A stretch of DNA of 64,000 bases from NCBI RefSeq assembly GCF_050613145.1, contig NZ_CP192507.1:1364001-1428000 (forward strand). The letters run 5' to 3'. Shown here piece by piece: positions 1 through 8,041 of the stretch (position 1 is its first letter; each line of letters opens with the position of its first letter). The notes below the pieces were generated by a model that saw only the letters and a program-made list of their open reading frames with translations, did not search any database and was not told where the DNA came from. This stretch comes from Lysinibacillus_B sp050613145. GTDB taxonomy: Bacteria > Bacillota > Bacilli > Bacillales_A > Planococcaceae. A program made the position numbers and the translations under genes.

Positions 1-1069
1 TTGTATAGAACGGATCTCCTGGAACGAACGCTATTTTTTCTTCCATTGCTTTTTCAAACAATTCAAGTGCAGATACGCCTTCTTCAAGGGTTACCCAAAT
101 GAACATACCGCCTTCTGGTTTTGTATAGCTCACTGTCGGTGGGAAGTATTTCTCGATTGCAGCTAGCATTGCATCAGATTGCTCGCGGTATAGGTTAATA
201 ATTTTATCTACATGCTCTTGATACTCATTGTTAGCTAGATAATCATGAATGACATATTGAGAAAAAATATTTGTGTGTAAGTCTGTTGCTTGTTTTGCTG
301 TTTCGATATGTCCCATCAGTTCTTTATTTTTCGTCACAATCCAGCCGAGGCGCATACCAGGTGTGACCGTTTTAGAAAACGAACCTAGTAATATAGAATT
401 CTCTAAGCGACCACCGCCGATATAAGGTAATGTTTCGCCACGGAAACGTAACTCTCCATACGGATCATCCTCAATGAAGGCTACATCATACTTTTTCACT
501 AATTCATAAATCGCTTCACGCTTCTCGCGAGAATACGTAATGCCTGTTGGGTTTTGGAAATTCGGTACCGTGTAGATGAATTTGACGTTTGGATTTTGTA
601 ATTGCTTCTCAAGCTCTTCTACATTTAACCCATCTTCTTCTAGAGTAACAGAATAGAAGGTAGGCTCCGCTAATGTAAATGCTTGAATGGCACCTAAATA
701 ACCTGGTGCTTCCATAATGACACCGTCACCTTTATTTAATAACACTTTACCGATAATCTCTAAAGCTTGTTGTGAACCTGTTGTAATGAGGATTTCATCA
801 GGTGCAATATCAAGACCGTAGTTTTTCTTGTATTTCGCTGCGATATATTCACGTAAAGGTAAGTAACCTTGTGTTGTAGAATATTGGAAAAGTTTTGTGC
901 CATGTTCATCAATAGAGCGGTTAATGGCTTCTTTTAACTTGTCAGTCGGAAATGAAATAGGGTTCGGTAAACCACCAGCAAATGAAATGACATCCGTTTC
1001 ACCTGTGACCTTTAAGATGTTACGAATGAATGACGATGGTGTATTTAAAATTTTATTAGAGTACTGCAT
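1..1069 (-). CDS. PLP-dependent class I/II aminotransferase, 5' part (runs off the window)
   Basis: The minus strand reads open from an ATG at 1067-1069 (AAAGGAA ribosome site just upstream) to the window edge, giving about 356 residues of a protein that usually has about 390-400. The translation begins MQYSNKILNTPSS and shows the fold-type I features: a glycine-rich cofactor segment (TTGSQQALE), the YTVPNFQNPTG active-site segment, EDDPYGEL, and the Schiff-base lysine in GSFSKTVTPGMRLGW. This matches the 2-aminoadipate/aromatic aminotransferase (LysN/MocR-type catalytic domain) group without the N-terminal GntR domain. The substrate cannot be told from sequence. The 3' end is outside the window. 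The gene is divergent from the asparagine synthetase gene. Confidence 0.88.
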   Translation of the reverse strand, partial: MQYSNKILNTPSSFIRNILKVTGETDVISFAGGLPNPISFPTDKLKEAINRSIDEHGTKLFQYSTTQGYLPLREYIAAKYKKNYGLDIAPDEILITTGSQQALEIIGKVLLNKGDGVIMEAPGYLGAIQAFTLAEPTFYSVTLEEDGLNVEELEKQLQNPNVKFIYTVPNFQNPTGITYSREKREAIYELVKKYDVAFIEDDPYGELRFRGETLPYIGGGRLENSILLGSFSKTVTPGMRLGWIVTKNKELMGHIETAKQATDLHTNIFSQYVIHDYLANNEYQEHVDKIINLYREQSDAMLAAIEKYFPPTVSYTKPEGGMFIWVTLEEGVSALELFEKAMEEKIAFVPGDPFYT

Positions 1070-1451
1070 AACGTATCGTTCCTTTTCTTTCTAGTATATT
1101 TCGGGGGAACCCCTTAGTTGCTTCAGTATTACTCGATAATATCAGATAATTCCAACAAATAAAACTGTTAAAAGGCAAGATTTATTGAAGCGTCCGAGCA
1201 AAAAGCGGTTTTATGCTTAAGGTGGCAGATTTGTAAAGCTTTACAGCAATAAAAAGCATAAAAAAGAATACATCCTTATTTAATAGTATATGTTCCATTT
1301 TTAGGTGAACTTGAAACATTGGAACTACTTGTGTTTGGTTGGGTTTTAAGCGGTTTTGTGATATATTCTATTAGTAATCGACAAGATATTGGAACAACGA
1401 ATAGCAAAGGCATATGTGCTGGGCTATAGATAAAAGGAGAAATTTTAATAT
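1070..1451. other. Intergenic region between divergent aminotransferase and asnB genes
   Basis: No coding sequence is supported here. A short GC-rich inverted sequence (GGGGGAACCCC) lies at 1103-1113, close to the aminotransferase start, and an AT-rich stretch with TATATT at about 1361-1366 is a possible -10 box for asnB. No T-box, riboswitch or terminator was recognised. Confidence 0.4.
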
Positions 1452-3362
1452 ATGTGTGGTTTTATCGGCTATATAAATGGTACACATCCCATTAATCATA
1501 AACAAGTCATCGAAAATATGATGAATACAATTATTCACCGCGGTCCTGATAGTGGTGGGATTCACGCTGATGACAAAGTAACATTAGGTTTCCGTCGTTT
1601 AAGTATTCTTGACTTATCGGACGTAGCCAATCAGCCACTTTACAGTGAAGATGGCAACATCGTTTTAGTGTTTAACGGTGAAATTTATAACTTTATGTCC
1701 ATCCGGAAAGAGCTAGAAGCGAAGGGATATCACTTCAAAACAAATTCAGATAGTGAAGTGTTACTACATGGCTACGCAGAATACGGTTTTGAGCTTGTAC
1801 ATAAACTGCGTGGGATGTTCGCATTTTGTATTTGGGATCAAAAGAATGACCTACAATTTATCGGACGTGATGGCTTTGGTATTAAGCCGTTGTACTATAC
1901 GCAAAATACGACAGATGAAACGATCATTTTCGGTTCGGAGATTAAATCATTTTTACCGCACCCATCCTTTATAAAAGAATTAAATAAAGATGCGTTACGT
2001 CCGTATTTAACATTCCAATACTCAGCGATGGATGAGACCTTCTTTAAAGGTGTTTACAAGTTGCCACCAGGTCACTTTATGGTCATTAAAGATCGTAAAA
2101 TCCAACAAATTACAAAGTATTGGGATAAAAAATACAATGCATCGAAAGGTTCAATAGAAGAAACAATCGCGAATATTCGTGAAACAGTAGCTGAATCCGT
2201 AAAAGCGCACCAAATTTCAGACGTAAAAGTTGGTTCGTTTTTATCTGGTGGTATTGATTCATCGTATATTGCTGCATTGCTTAAACCAGATAAGAGCTTT
2301 TCAGTTGGTTTCTCGGACTATGAAGCAATGTTCAATGAAACACATCATGCGAAAGAGTTATCGGATATTTTAGGCATTCAAAATGAGCGTAAATATGTAT
2401 CATCAGAAGAATGTTTTGAAGCACTACCAAAAATTCAGTGGCATATGGATGAGCCACAGTCTAACCCATCGTCTGTACCGTTGTACTTCCTATCTGAATT
2501 AGCACGGAAAGATGTAACAGTCGTGCTATCTGGTGAGGGGGCTGACGAAATCTTTGGTGGTTACGAGTGGTATAAGCCATCTGCGAAAATGCAAAAATAT
2601 GAGCAAATTCCATTAGGCTTACGTAAAGCAATTGCAGGGATTGCGGGGGCATTACCGAAAAATGCGTATACAAACTTCTTGAAAAAAGGTGCACAAACGA
2701 TTGAAGAACGTTTCATCGGAGAAGCGGTCGTGTGGGATGAGCAAGACGCGTTAGATGTATTAAAACCAGACTATAAAAAAGGTCCATCTGTACACGATAT
2801 TACAAAGCGTGTGTATGCGGACGTGCCAAACGAAGATGATGTGACAAAAATGCAATATTTAGATTTAAGTTTATGGTTACCAGGCGATATTTTATTGAAA
2901 GCCGATAAGATGAGTATGGCGCACTCGATTGAGCTTCGTGTACCATTCCTTGATAAAGAGGTTATGGAAATGGCGAAAAAAATTCCAACTGAGCACCGTG
3001 TAAACGACATCGATACAAAATATGCACTTCGTCAAGCAGCATTAGAGGAATTACCTGAAGAATGGGCGAAACGTAAAAAGCTTGGTTTCCCTGTGCCAAT
3101 TCGCCACTGGTTCCGTGAAGAGCGCTATTATAACTTAGTAAAAGAGGCATTTACAGCTGAGTATGCAAAAGAGTTCTTTGATACAGACAAGCTTGTAGCA
3201 TACTTAGATGCACACTATGCAGGCGACAAAAACTATGCACGTTATATTTGGACAGCCTACGTATTTTTAGTGTGGTATAAATGCTTCTTCATCGAAGATA
3301 ATAAGTGGACTACAGTGAAAGGAACGAGCCATGATGAAGTGGCGTCTACCACTCATAATTAG
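1452..3362 (+). CDS. asnB: Glutamine-hydrolysing asparagine synthetase (AsnO/AsnB type)
   Basis: Makes asparagine from aspartate, ATP and glutamine in the cytoplasm. The 636-residue protein has both domains of the family. The N-terminal Ntn amidotransferase domain starts MCGFIGY, so Cys2 becomes the catalytic N-terminal nucleophile, followed by RGPDS (30-34), the R49 region and NGEIYN (75-80). The C-terminal synthetase domain carries the PP-loop SGGIDSS at 265-271 and LSGEGADEIFGGY further on. Length and overall sequence resemble B. subtilis AsnO (YisO), a paralogue linked to sporulation, but paralogue assignment is an inference. An AAAGGAG site precedes the ATG. The 3' end overlaps the next gene by 32 nt, suggesting co-transcription. 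Confidence 0.95.
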   Translation: MCGFIGYINGTHPINHKQVIENMMNTIIHRGPDSGGIHADDKVTLGFRRLSILDLSDVANQPLYSEDGNIVLVFNGEIYNFMSIRKELEAKGYHFKTNSDSEVLLHGYAEYGFELVHKLRGMFAFCIWDQKNDLQFIGRDGFGIKPLYYTQNTTDETIIFGSEIKSFLPHPSFIKELNKDALRPYLTFQYSAMDETFFKGVYKLPPGHFMVIKDRKIQQITKYWDKKYNASKGSIEETIANIRETVAESVKAHQISDVKVGSFLSGGIDSSYIAALLKPDKSFSVGFSDYEAMFNETHHAKELSDILGIQNERKYVSSEECFEALPKIQWHMDEPQSNPSSVPLYFLSELARKDVTVVLSGEGADEIFGGYEWYKPSAKMQKYEQIPLGLRKAIAGIAGALPKNAYTNFLKKGAQTIEERFIGEAVVWDEQDALDVLKPDYKKGPSVHDITKRVYADVPNEDDVTKMQYLDLSLWLPGDILLKADKMSMAHSIELRVPFLDKEVMEMAKKIPTEHRVNDIDTKYALRQAALEELPEEWAKRKKLGFPVPIRHWFREERYYNLVKEAFTAEYAKEFFDTDKLVAYLDAHYAGDKNYARYIWTAYVFLVWYKCFFIEDNKWTTVKGTSHDEVASTTHN

Positions 3363-4287
3363 TTCGAGTATTTTATTAATTGCCTGTGGGGAAGAGCCGT
3401 CGCCCGTCAGCAGTTCGGCTAAAATGGTTGTATTACCCGTTGAGTATTATAGCGGTGCGGCTGTTAGTGATGTATTAGTGGAGTTATATGATGCAACGGG
3501 CAACCGTATTGGTGCGGAAGTAAGCTATGACGGTGAAGCGGTATTTGGAGACTTGCAATCAGACGAAATGTATTCCGTTCGGATTGGGGCAACGGATTAT
3601 ATGGATGACAAGGCATTCATCAGTGAGAAATCCATTGTCTTTGATTCGTCCAATCCATATGTTGTTGTGGAGACGAATGCAGTAAATCATCAGCAAGCGC
3701 TAGCTGTACCTGTAGTGAAGCAAAATCCACAATTACCACACGGATGTGAAATTACATCGCTGACGGCGGTTTTAAACTATTACGGTGCCGATGTCGACAA
3801 AATGACAATGGCGAACAACTATTTACCGAAGCAACCGTTCAAGACAGAAAATGGTGTGAAGTATGGTCCTAATCCAGATGTTTCGTATGCGGGCAATCCA
3901 AGCGAGCAGCAGGGGACGTATGCATTTGCAAATCCGATTGTAAAGGCAGCACAAGATTATATTTCGAAGTTTGATATGAATTTGATCGCTCATAATATTA
4001 GCGGTAGTACAGAGGAAGACATTGAAATGTATGTAAAGCTGGGCATTCCTGTTATTAGTTGGGTAACGCTTGACTTATCGGAGCCGCGTACAAAAGGCGG
4101 CTGGATCATCACGGGGACAAACACATTCCATGATATGTACGTAAACTTACATGCGGTTGTTCTTGTAGGTGTTGGCGAGCATGAAGTCGAAGTAATGGAC
4201 CCGTTAAAAGGCATCGTAAAATTAAATAAACAACAGTTTTTCGCAAGCTATAGAGCACTTGGTGAGCAGGCTGTTGTTCTCTATTAA
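3331..4287 (+). CDS. Lipoprotein with C39-like (papain-fold) peptidase domain
   Basis: A 318-residue predicted surface lipoprotein. The N terminus is a lipoprotein signal peptide with the lipobox LIAC, Cys19 being the lipidated residue. Residues about 35-115 look like a carboxypeptidase-regulatory/Ig-like beta domain (VSDVLVELYDATGNRIG). Residues about 125-318 match the C39-like cysteine peptidase family: Cys139 in LPHGCEITSLTAVLNYYG, His274 in NLHAVVLVGVG and Asp290 in VMDPLKG form a plausible triad. The start lies inside asnB (32-nt overlap, AAAGGA upstream); ATG at 3334 is also possible. Substrate unknown. Such proteins are common as free-standing surface proteins, so no bacteriocin link should be assumed. 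Confidence 0.85.
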   Translation: MMKWRLPLIISSSILLIACGEEPSPVSSSAKMVVLPVEYYSGAAVSDVLVELYDATGNRIGAEVSYDGEAVFGDLQSDEMYSVRIGATDYMDDKAFISEKSIVFDSSNPYVVVETNAVNHQQALAVPVVKQNPQLPHGCEITSLTAVLNYYGADVDKMTMANNYLPKQPFKTENGVKYGPNPDVSYAGNPSEQQGTYAFANPIVKAAQDYISKFDMNLIAHNISGSTEEDIEMYVKLGIPVISWVTLDLSEPRTKGGWIITGTNTFHDMYVNLHAVVLVGVGEHEVEVMDPLKGIVKLNKQQFFASYRALGEQAVVLY

Positions 4288-4312
4288 AGCTACGCAGTTG
4301 CGTAGCTTTTTT
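4288..4312 (+). terminator. Intrinsic terminator after the C39-like lipoprotein gene
   Basis: A perfect 9-bp stem AGCTACGCA/TGCGTAGCT with a 2-nt centre is followed directly by a T run. It begins right after the stop codon. Confidence 0.85.
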
Positions 4313-4437
4313 AGCGGATAAGAAAGTATAAGTTTTATGGTTCTCCGCATAAGAAAGAACATCATATCGACCTATTTTGTTCGATATGTGTCTTTCTAAT
4401 GATACAATAACAATGCATAGCAAGGGAGGAATATAGT

Positions 4438-4599
4438 GTGTTATTACCACAACAAATTACAGCAACATTTCATGAGTTAACAGAGGAAGAGGCAAAAGCA
4501 TTGCTTGTCGAAATTTTTATTGCACGTAATTACGGCAATCAAGAGATGATTATGAAAATAAATGAAATTGTAGAGCGACTAGATATCACACAAAAATAA
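4438..4599 (+). CDS. Small hypothetical protein (53 aa)
   Basis: A 54-codon frame starts at GTG 4438 with a very good ribosome site (AAGGGAGG at 4422-4429) and ends at TAA 4597-4599. The product begins MLLPQQITATFHELTEEEAK, is acidic and predicted helical, and has no cysteine or membrane segment. I do not recognise it. It lies between two terminator hairpins as a stand-alone gene convergent with dedA. The strong ribosome site and use of common codons argue that it is real. Confidence 0.6.
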   Translation: MLLPQQITATFHELTEEEAKALLVEIFIARNYGNQEMIMKINEIVERLDITQK

Positions 4600-4622
4600 G
4601 CGCCCCTTCTCTAAGGTGGCGC
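4588..4622 (-). terminator. Terminator for the dedA-family gene (minus strand)
   Basis: Read on the minus strand, an interrupted stem with GGCGC/GCGCC arms is followed by TTATTTTT. It overlaps the end of the small plus-strand gene, so it may serve both directions. Confidence 0.6.
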
Positions 4623-4633
4623 CTACAGCCCCA

Positions 4634-5284
4634 TTAAACGAGCTTGCGATTATGAAGCATTTGTTTGAAGTATGCATAAATAGTAGGAACTAGTACGAAT
4701 GCAGAAATAAGCAATAGCGTAAACATTAAATTATCAGCAACCCATTGGATATTTCCGAGTGCATAGCCAGCAAACAGCCAAACACATGTCCATAAGAAGG
4801 CACCCATCATATTAAAACGTATAAACTTTGCATACGGATATTTTGTGTAACCAGAGATAAATGGTGTCATCGTACGCATTAGTGGTACAAAGCGACTGAA
4901 AGTTAAAGCTATCCGATCATAGTCTTCTATAAATACTTTTGCACGTGTAATCGCGTTTTCAGGGATAAAGTGAAAAAGATTTAATTTTTCTTGCGCTATA
5001 TTACCAAGAAGTTTACCGATTAAATAGTTGTGACTATCGGCTAGTGTTGTGGCAACAAAGTATACAAGAAACAATGTAAGCACATCTAATTTACCGATTG
5101 CGGCTACCGTTCCGCTCGCAAATACGAGTGAATCGCCGGGTAAAAATGTAAGTACAATGAATGCGGTTTTCGTAAAGACGACTGCAAATAATAGAAGATA
5201 AATATAGACGCCAAATTTTTTTATATAGTAATACAATTCCGTATCAATCATACGTAAAAATTCAATGACTTCTGCAAATGACAT
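4634..5284 (-). CDS. DedA family membrane protein
   Basis: A 216-residue integral membrane protein of the DedA/SNARE-associated family. Members in Firmicutes include undecaprenyl-phosphate recycling flippases, and others affect membrane potential and envelope stress; which applies here cannot be decided. Seen in sequence: an N-terminal hydrophobic helix, the re-entrant FLPGDSLVFASG motif (about 48-59) corresponding to the family's F/LPGE motif, and the signature segment FSRFVPLMRTMTPFISGY, with the conserved arginines and following glycine. At least two further membrane helices follow towards the C terminus. The gene is divergent from the DUF1648 gene. Confidence 0.9.
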   Translation of the reverse strand: MSFAEVIEFLRMIDTELYYYIKKFGVYIYLLLFAVVFTKTAFIVLTFLPGDSLVFASGTVAAIGKLDVLTLFLVYFVATTLADSHNYLIGKLLGNIAQEKLNLFHFIPENAITRAKVFIEDYDRIALTFSRFVPLMRTMTPFISGYTKYPYAKFIRFNMMGAFLWTCVWLFAGYALGNIQWVADNLMFTLLLISAFVLVPTIYAYFKQMLHNRKLV

Positions 5285-5371
5285 GTAAAAACCTCATTTA
5301 CTATAAATTACGTCTTATTATAGAGAGAGGTGGAAGGAATTACAAATAAAACTCACTTAAGGGGAGAAGAG

Positions 5372-5872
5372 ATGTTGCCAGAAAGACCGAAATTACATAT
5401 TGAGAAAACAGGAATTGAAAAATTCGCAAACATTATTGGTCTTGCGAGTATTTTAGCAATGATTTTATTTATTATTTTCAATTGGAATGCTTTACCCGGC
5501 ACAGTACCAACGCATTTTAATGGGGCTGGAGAAGCCGATGCATGGGGCTCAAAGTTTTCCTTATTAATATTACCAGCGATTGCAATTGTATTACACCTTT
5601 TCATGGGAATTGTAGAGCGAAAGCCACATGCTCATAACTATCCAGCCCGTCTTACCGAAGAAAATGCACCGCAATTTTATATAGAAAGCCGTAAGATTGT
5701 CAATTTAACGAAAAATGTATGTACGGTGATGTTTGCTTATATCGTGATTCGTTCCATATTAGTTGCTCTTGGTGAAGCAGATGGACTAGGTATTTTAGGG
5801 ATGGTTATATTTTTTATGGTATTAGCAATTGTGATTATTCGTGGTATGGTGCGTATGTCAAAAATAAAATAG
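5372..5872 (+). CDS. DUF1648-domain membrane protein
   Basis: A 166-residue membrane protein of unknown function. The DUF1648 signature is clear: helix 1 (ANIIGLASILAMILFIIF) followed by NALPGTVPTHFNGAGEADAWGSK, then helix 2. Two more hydrophobic segments lie at the C terminus. DUF1648 is also the N-terminal part of SdpI-type immunity proteins, but the SdpI domain is absent here, so no immunity role is proposed. An upstream in-frame GTG at 5330 would add 14 residues; the AAGGGGAG site at 5358-5366 places the start at ATG 5372. Confidence 0.8.
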   Translation: MLPERPKLHIEKTGIEKFANIIGLASILAMILFIIFNWNALPGTVPTHFNGAGEADAWGSKFSLLILPAIAIVLHLFMGIVERKPHAHNYPARLTEENAPQFYIESRKIVNLTKNVCTVMFAYIVIRSILVALGEADGLGILGMVIFFMVLAIVIIRGMVRMSKIK

Positions 5873-5882
5873 CAGGATTGTA

Positions 5883-5912
5883 ACACAGTACAAATCCGTA
5901 CTGTGTTTTTTT
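5883..5912 (+). terminator. Intrinsic terminator after the DUF1648 gene
   Basis: A 9-bp stem ACACAGTAC/GTACTGTGT with a 6-nt loop is followed by TTTTTT. It separates the DUF1648 gene from the zinc-regulated promoter downstream. Confidence 0.9.
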
Positions 5913-5919
5913 ATGTGTT

Positions 5920-5942
5920 TTAAAAGTAATGATTACGATTTG
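5920..5942 (+). promoter_or_regulatory. Candidate Zur box 1
   Basis: A near-palindrome centred on position 5931 with core GTAATGATTACGATTT. It matches the Bacillus Zur operator (core CGTAATnATTACG, flanks AAAT/ATTT) at about 18 of 22 defined positions. It lies just upstream of the -35 box of the rpmG promoter. Confidence 0.72.
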
Positions 5943-5944
5943 TG

Positions 5945-5973
5945 TTGACAAAGCGTAAACACCACGTTACTAT
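5945..5973 (+). promoter_or_regulatory. Candidate sigma-A promoter of rpmG and the AztD-like gene
   Basis: TTGACA at 5945-5950 and TACTAT at 5968-5973 are separated by exactly 17 bp. Zur-like boxes lie on both sides, so a bound repressor would block polymerase access. Confidence 0.65.
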
Positions 5974-5974
5974 A

Positions 5975-5997
5975 TAAAACGTAACTATTACTATTTA
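5975..5997 (+). promoter_or_regulatory. Candidate Zur box 2
   Basis: A 23-bp site centred on position 5986 with core ACGTAACTATTACTATTT. It matches the Bacillus Zur consensus at about 19 of 22 defined positions. It sits just after the -10 box, over the expected transcription start, and ends at the rpmG ribosome site. Confidence 0.72.
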
Positions 5998-6010
5998 AGG
6001 AGTGTGTAAT

Positions 6011-6160
6011 TTGAGAGTAAACATTACATTAGCATGTACGGAGTGTGGCGATCGTAACTACATAACAACAAAAAATAAGCGAAATAACCCAGAGCGTATC
6101 GAGCTGAAAAAGTATTGCCCACGATTAAAGCGTGTGACGTTACATCGAGAAACAAAATAG
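6011..6160 (+). CDS. rpmG: 50S ribosomal protein L33, probably the zinc-starvation paralogue
   Basis: A 49-residue L33 protein starting at TTG 6011 behind AAGGAG (5998-6003), sequence MRVNITLACTECGDRNYI. L33 normally carries two CxxC pairs that bind zinc. Here the first pair is present (CTEC, 9-12) but the second reads CPRL, so one of the four zinc ligands is replaced by leucine. Together with the two Zur-type boxes directly upstream this fits a low-zinc L33 that replaces the zinc-binding form under starvation, as for Zur-controlled rpmG paralogues in Bacillus. That role is an inference; the L33 identity is firm. The next gene starts 13 nt downstream and probably shares the transcript. Confidence 0.9.
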   Translation: MRVNITLACTECGDRNYITTKNKRNNPERIELKKYCPRLKRVTLHRETK

Positions 6161-6173
6161 GGGGCATGAAATA

Positions 6174-7436
6174 ATGAGTAACTGGAAACGTCGATTATTA
6201 CCAATGTCAGCTGCCTGTGCATTGTTATTAGCAGCTTGTAATACAGACCAAGCAGAGGAAGAAGTAAAGGAAGAAGAAACAACTGCTCAAGAACAACATG
6301 AGCACGAGCATGAAGAGACTTCGCATGAACAGGAAGAAATGAATGGCACTCGTCTACTTGTCAGTTATGCGGACGGTTTTATTGTGATGAATAGTGCATT
6401 TGAAGAAATCGAGCGTTACAATATCGGTCCTTCATCTTTAGCATTAGGGAGTGATATGCGTCATGTATTTGTAAAGGATACAGCTAATAATGATTCATAC
6501 ACATTACTCGATATCGGTATATGGGACGAAGACCACGGTGATCATGCGCATCCTTATGAAGAAGCCCCTGTTTTAGCCTCGTATGAAATCGAAGCAAAAA
6601 ATGCAGCCCATGTAGTAAGCTTTAATGATCAAACAGCTGTATTCCATGATGATAGTGGATTAGTGGAAGTGTACGATGCAGCAAGCTTATCTACTATAGA
6701 AGAACCGATTCCAGCATATACGTATCAAGGGAGCGCTCATCATGGTGTAGCGGTGCCTTTATCTGATGGGACCCTTGCTGTTTCTTATCAAACGGAAGAA
6801 GGAGCAAAATTACCAGGCGGTGTGAAAATCGTAGACAGTCACGGTCATGATGTAGCAACGATTACCGATGCATGTAACGGTCTGCATGGAACAGTGTATA
6901 CAGGGGCAGATACGACAGAAAAACTAGCTTTTGGCTGTATTGGCAATGTCGTTGCGTACGATGTAGCATCTAAACAAACGGCATCGATTGCACTACCTCA
7001 TGCAGAAGCCCGCGTAAGTACAATCAAGCAGCATGCGGACAGTTCTTACTATTTAACAAACTATAAAGAAGGCGAAAATCCATCGACAAAAGTTGGCGTA
7101 ATCAATAGTGAAACAAATGATTTTACATTAGTCGAGCTGCCAGCTGCCTATGGATCGGCATTTTTAGTCGCTGCACATAATATCGGCTATGTACAGGCTG
7201 AAAATGGGATGATATATAAAATTGATTTAGCGAAAGCTGAAATTGTGGAAGAAATTGATGCGTTACAACCATTTAACTTAGATGAAGTGAAAGTAACATT
7301 AGCATTAATGAACAACGAAGTACTAGTTGTTGTACCAATGGCGAATGCCATCTTACAAGTGCACGGCGATCACGTACACCAAGTAGCCGCGTTAGATGTG
7401 GAACCTACAAGTGTTTTATCGGTAACAGCTTATTAA
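6174..7436 (+). CDS. AztD-like zinc metallochaperone lipoprotein (beta-propeller)
   Basis: A 420-residue lipoprotein with lipobox LLAAC (Cys22). A strongly acidic and histidine-rich linker follows (QHEHEHEETSHEQEE, 41-55). The rest shows repeated short beta-blade patterns. It carries the features I associate with AztD, the extracytoplasmic beta-propeller zinc chaperone: HHGVAVPL (189-196), LPGGVKIVD, ACNGLHG (233-239) with Cys234, and FGCIGNVVAYD with Cys255. Further histidine clusters are HGDHAHP (121-127) and HGDHVH near the C terminus. Known aztD genes sit beside an aztABC importer; none is present here. It lies 13 nt after an L33 gene behind two Zur-like boxes, so a role in scavenging zinc at the cell surface is likely. 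The family call is from memory of motifs. Confidence 0.72.
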   Translation: MSNWKRRLLPMSAACALLLAACNTDQAEEEVKEEETTAQEQHEHEHEETSHEQEEMNGTRLLVSYADGFIVMNSAFEEIERYNIGPSSLALGSDMRHVFVKDTANNDSYTLLDIGIWDEDHGDHAHPYEEAPVLASYEIEAKNAAHVVSFNDQTAVFHDDSGLVEVYDAASLSTIEEPIPAYTYQGSAHHGVAVPLSDGTLAVSYQTEEGAKLPGGVKIVDSHGHDVATITDACNGLHGTVYTGADTTEKLAFGCIGNVVAYDVASKQTASIALPHAEARVSTIKQHADSSYYLTNYKEGENPSTKVGVINSETNDFTLVELPAAYGSAFLVAAHNIGYVQAENGMIYKIDLAKAEIVEEIDALQPFNLDEVKVTLALMNNEVLVVVPMANAILQVHGDHVHQVAALDVEPTSVLSVTAY

Positions 7437-7481
7437 AACTCATAACGAGCAAATCAACGAACATATATTACCATTTGAGTA

Positions 7482-7620
7482 ACCGTTGCTTTCCGCTCCG
7501 GCACTCGCTTTCCACGGGCGAGATCAAGCCTCCTCGTCGCTCATGCTTCGCTCCTGCGGGGTCTTGATTGTCTCGCTTTTCCCGTAGGAAGCTTTGCTCT
7601 GTAGCGAAAGGCGCATGCCG
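7482..7620. repeat. Dispersed GC-rich palindromic repeat (family A)
   Basis: A GC-rich block in an AT-rich gap with nested inverted arms: GCTTTCCACGGG near 7508 pairs with CCCGTAGGAAGC near 7580, and GATCAAG pairs with CTTGAT. Blocks beginning TTGCTTTCCGCTCCGGC are, from general knowledge, scattered through Bacillaceae/Planococcaceae genomes. Only one copy is in this window. Boundaries are approximate. Confidence 0.6.
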
Positions 7621-7784
7621 TCAGCTACACTCTCGTGCCTCCGCTACAAGCAACTATTGTTCCATACAATAATCGGTTGCTCAAAAATAATGCAAGAACC
7701 CCATTGATGAAAGTAAAGGCTAGGCCATTATACATGGCAACTGAAAGAAAATGATGTCTTTTAAATAAGAGAAATATTTTTCTA

Positions 7785-7912
7785 GCACATTGAGAAGTAT
7801 TCACTTTTGCCGTAGCGCGCCATCGCCACAGGAGCCGTAACAGGAGATCCAAACAGGCCGCGCCTGTTTTAGCTCCTGTGTAGGCTGTGGCAAAGCGCGG
7901 AGGCTACGATAT
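7785..7912. repeat. Dispersed palindromic repeat (family B, copy 1)
   Basis: Outer arms GCCACAGGAGC and GCTCCTGTG...GGCTGTGGC enclose a second hairpin AACAGGC/GCCTGTT. A shorter, diverged copy in the same orientation lies at 57395-57475; both share GAGAAGTAT, TTTTTGCC or CTTTTGCC, CACAGG, GGCTGTGGC and GGAGGCTAC/GGAGGTTAC. Boundaries are approximate. Confidence 0.6.
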
Positions 7913-7985
7913 ATACCTTTTACTATTTGACTGGTATTTTTTAGAGTTCATTTTTACTCATTACAAGTAAAAAAAGAAATGATCC

Positions 7986-8013
7986 AATCGGTAGTGAAAA
8001 GCTACCGATTTTT
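7986..8013 (+). terminator. Terminator-like hairpin in the repeat region
   Basis: A 9-bp stem AATCGGTAG/CTACCGATT with a 7-nt loop is followed by TTT, then TGTGTTTT. It would stop transcription coming from the AztD-like gene through the repeats. Confidence 0.6.
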
Positions 8014-8041
8014 GTGTTTTCGAAAGTAATGACTTTTGGTA

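Noticed and set aside
4595..4622. GC-rich hairpin as a riboswitch
   Set aside because: It is a short terminator downstream of convergent genes; no aptamer-like structure is visible.
5330..5371. GTG 5330 as start of the DUF1648 gene
   Set aside because: The first 14 codons include the AAGGGGAG ribosome site of ATG 5372 and add no conserved sequence.
5372..5872. SdpI-type immunity protein
   Set aside because: Only the DUF1648 part is present; the SdpI domain and any toxin genes nearby are missing.
7625..7852. Minus-strand open frame of 75 codons
   Set aside because: It lies across two palindromic repeats, has no good ribosome site and an unnatural composition.
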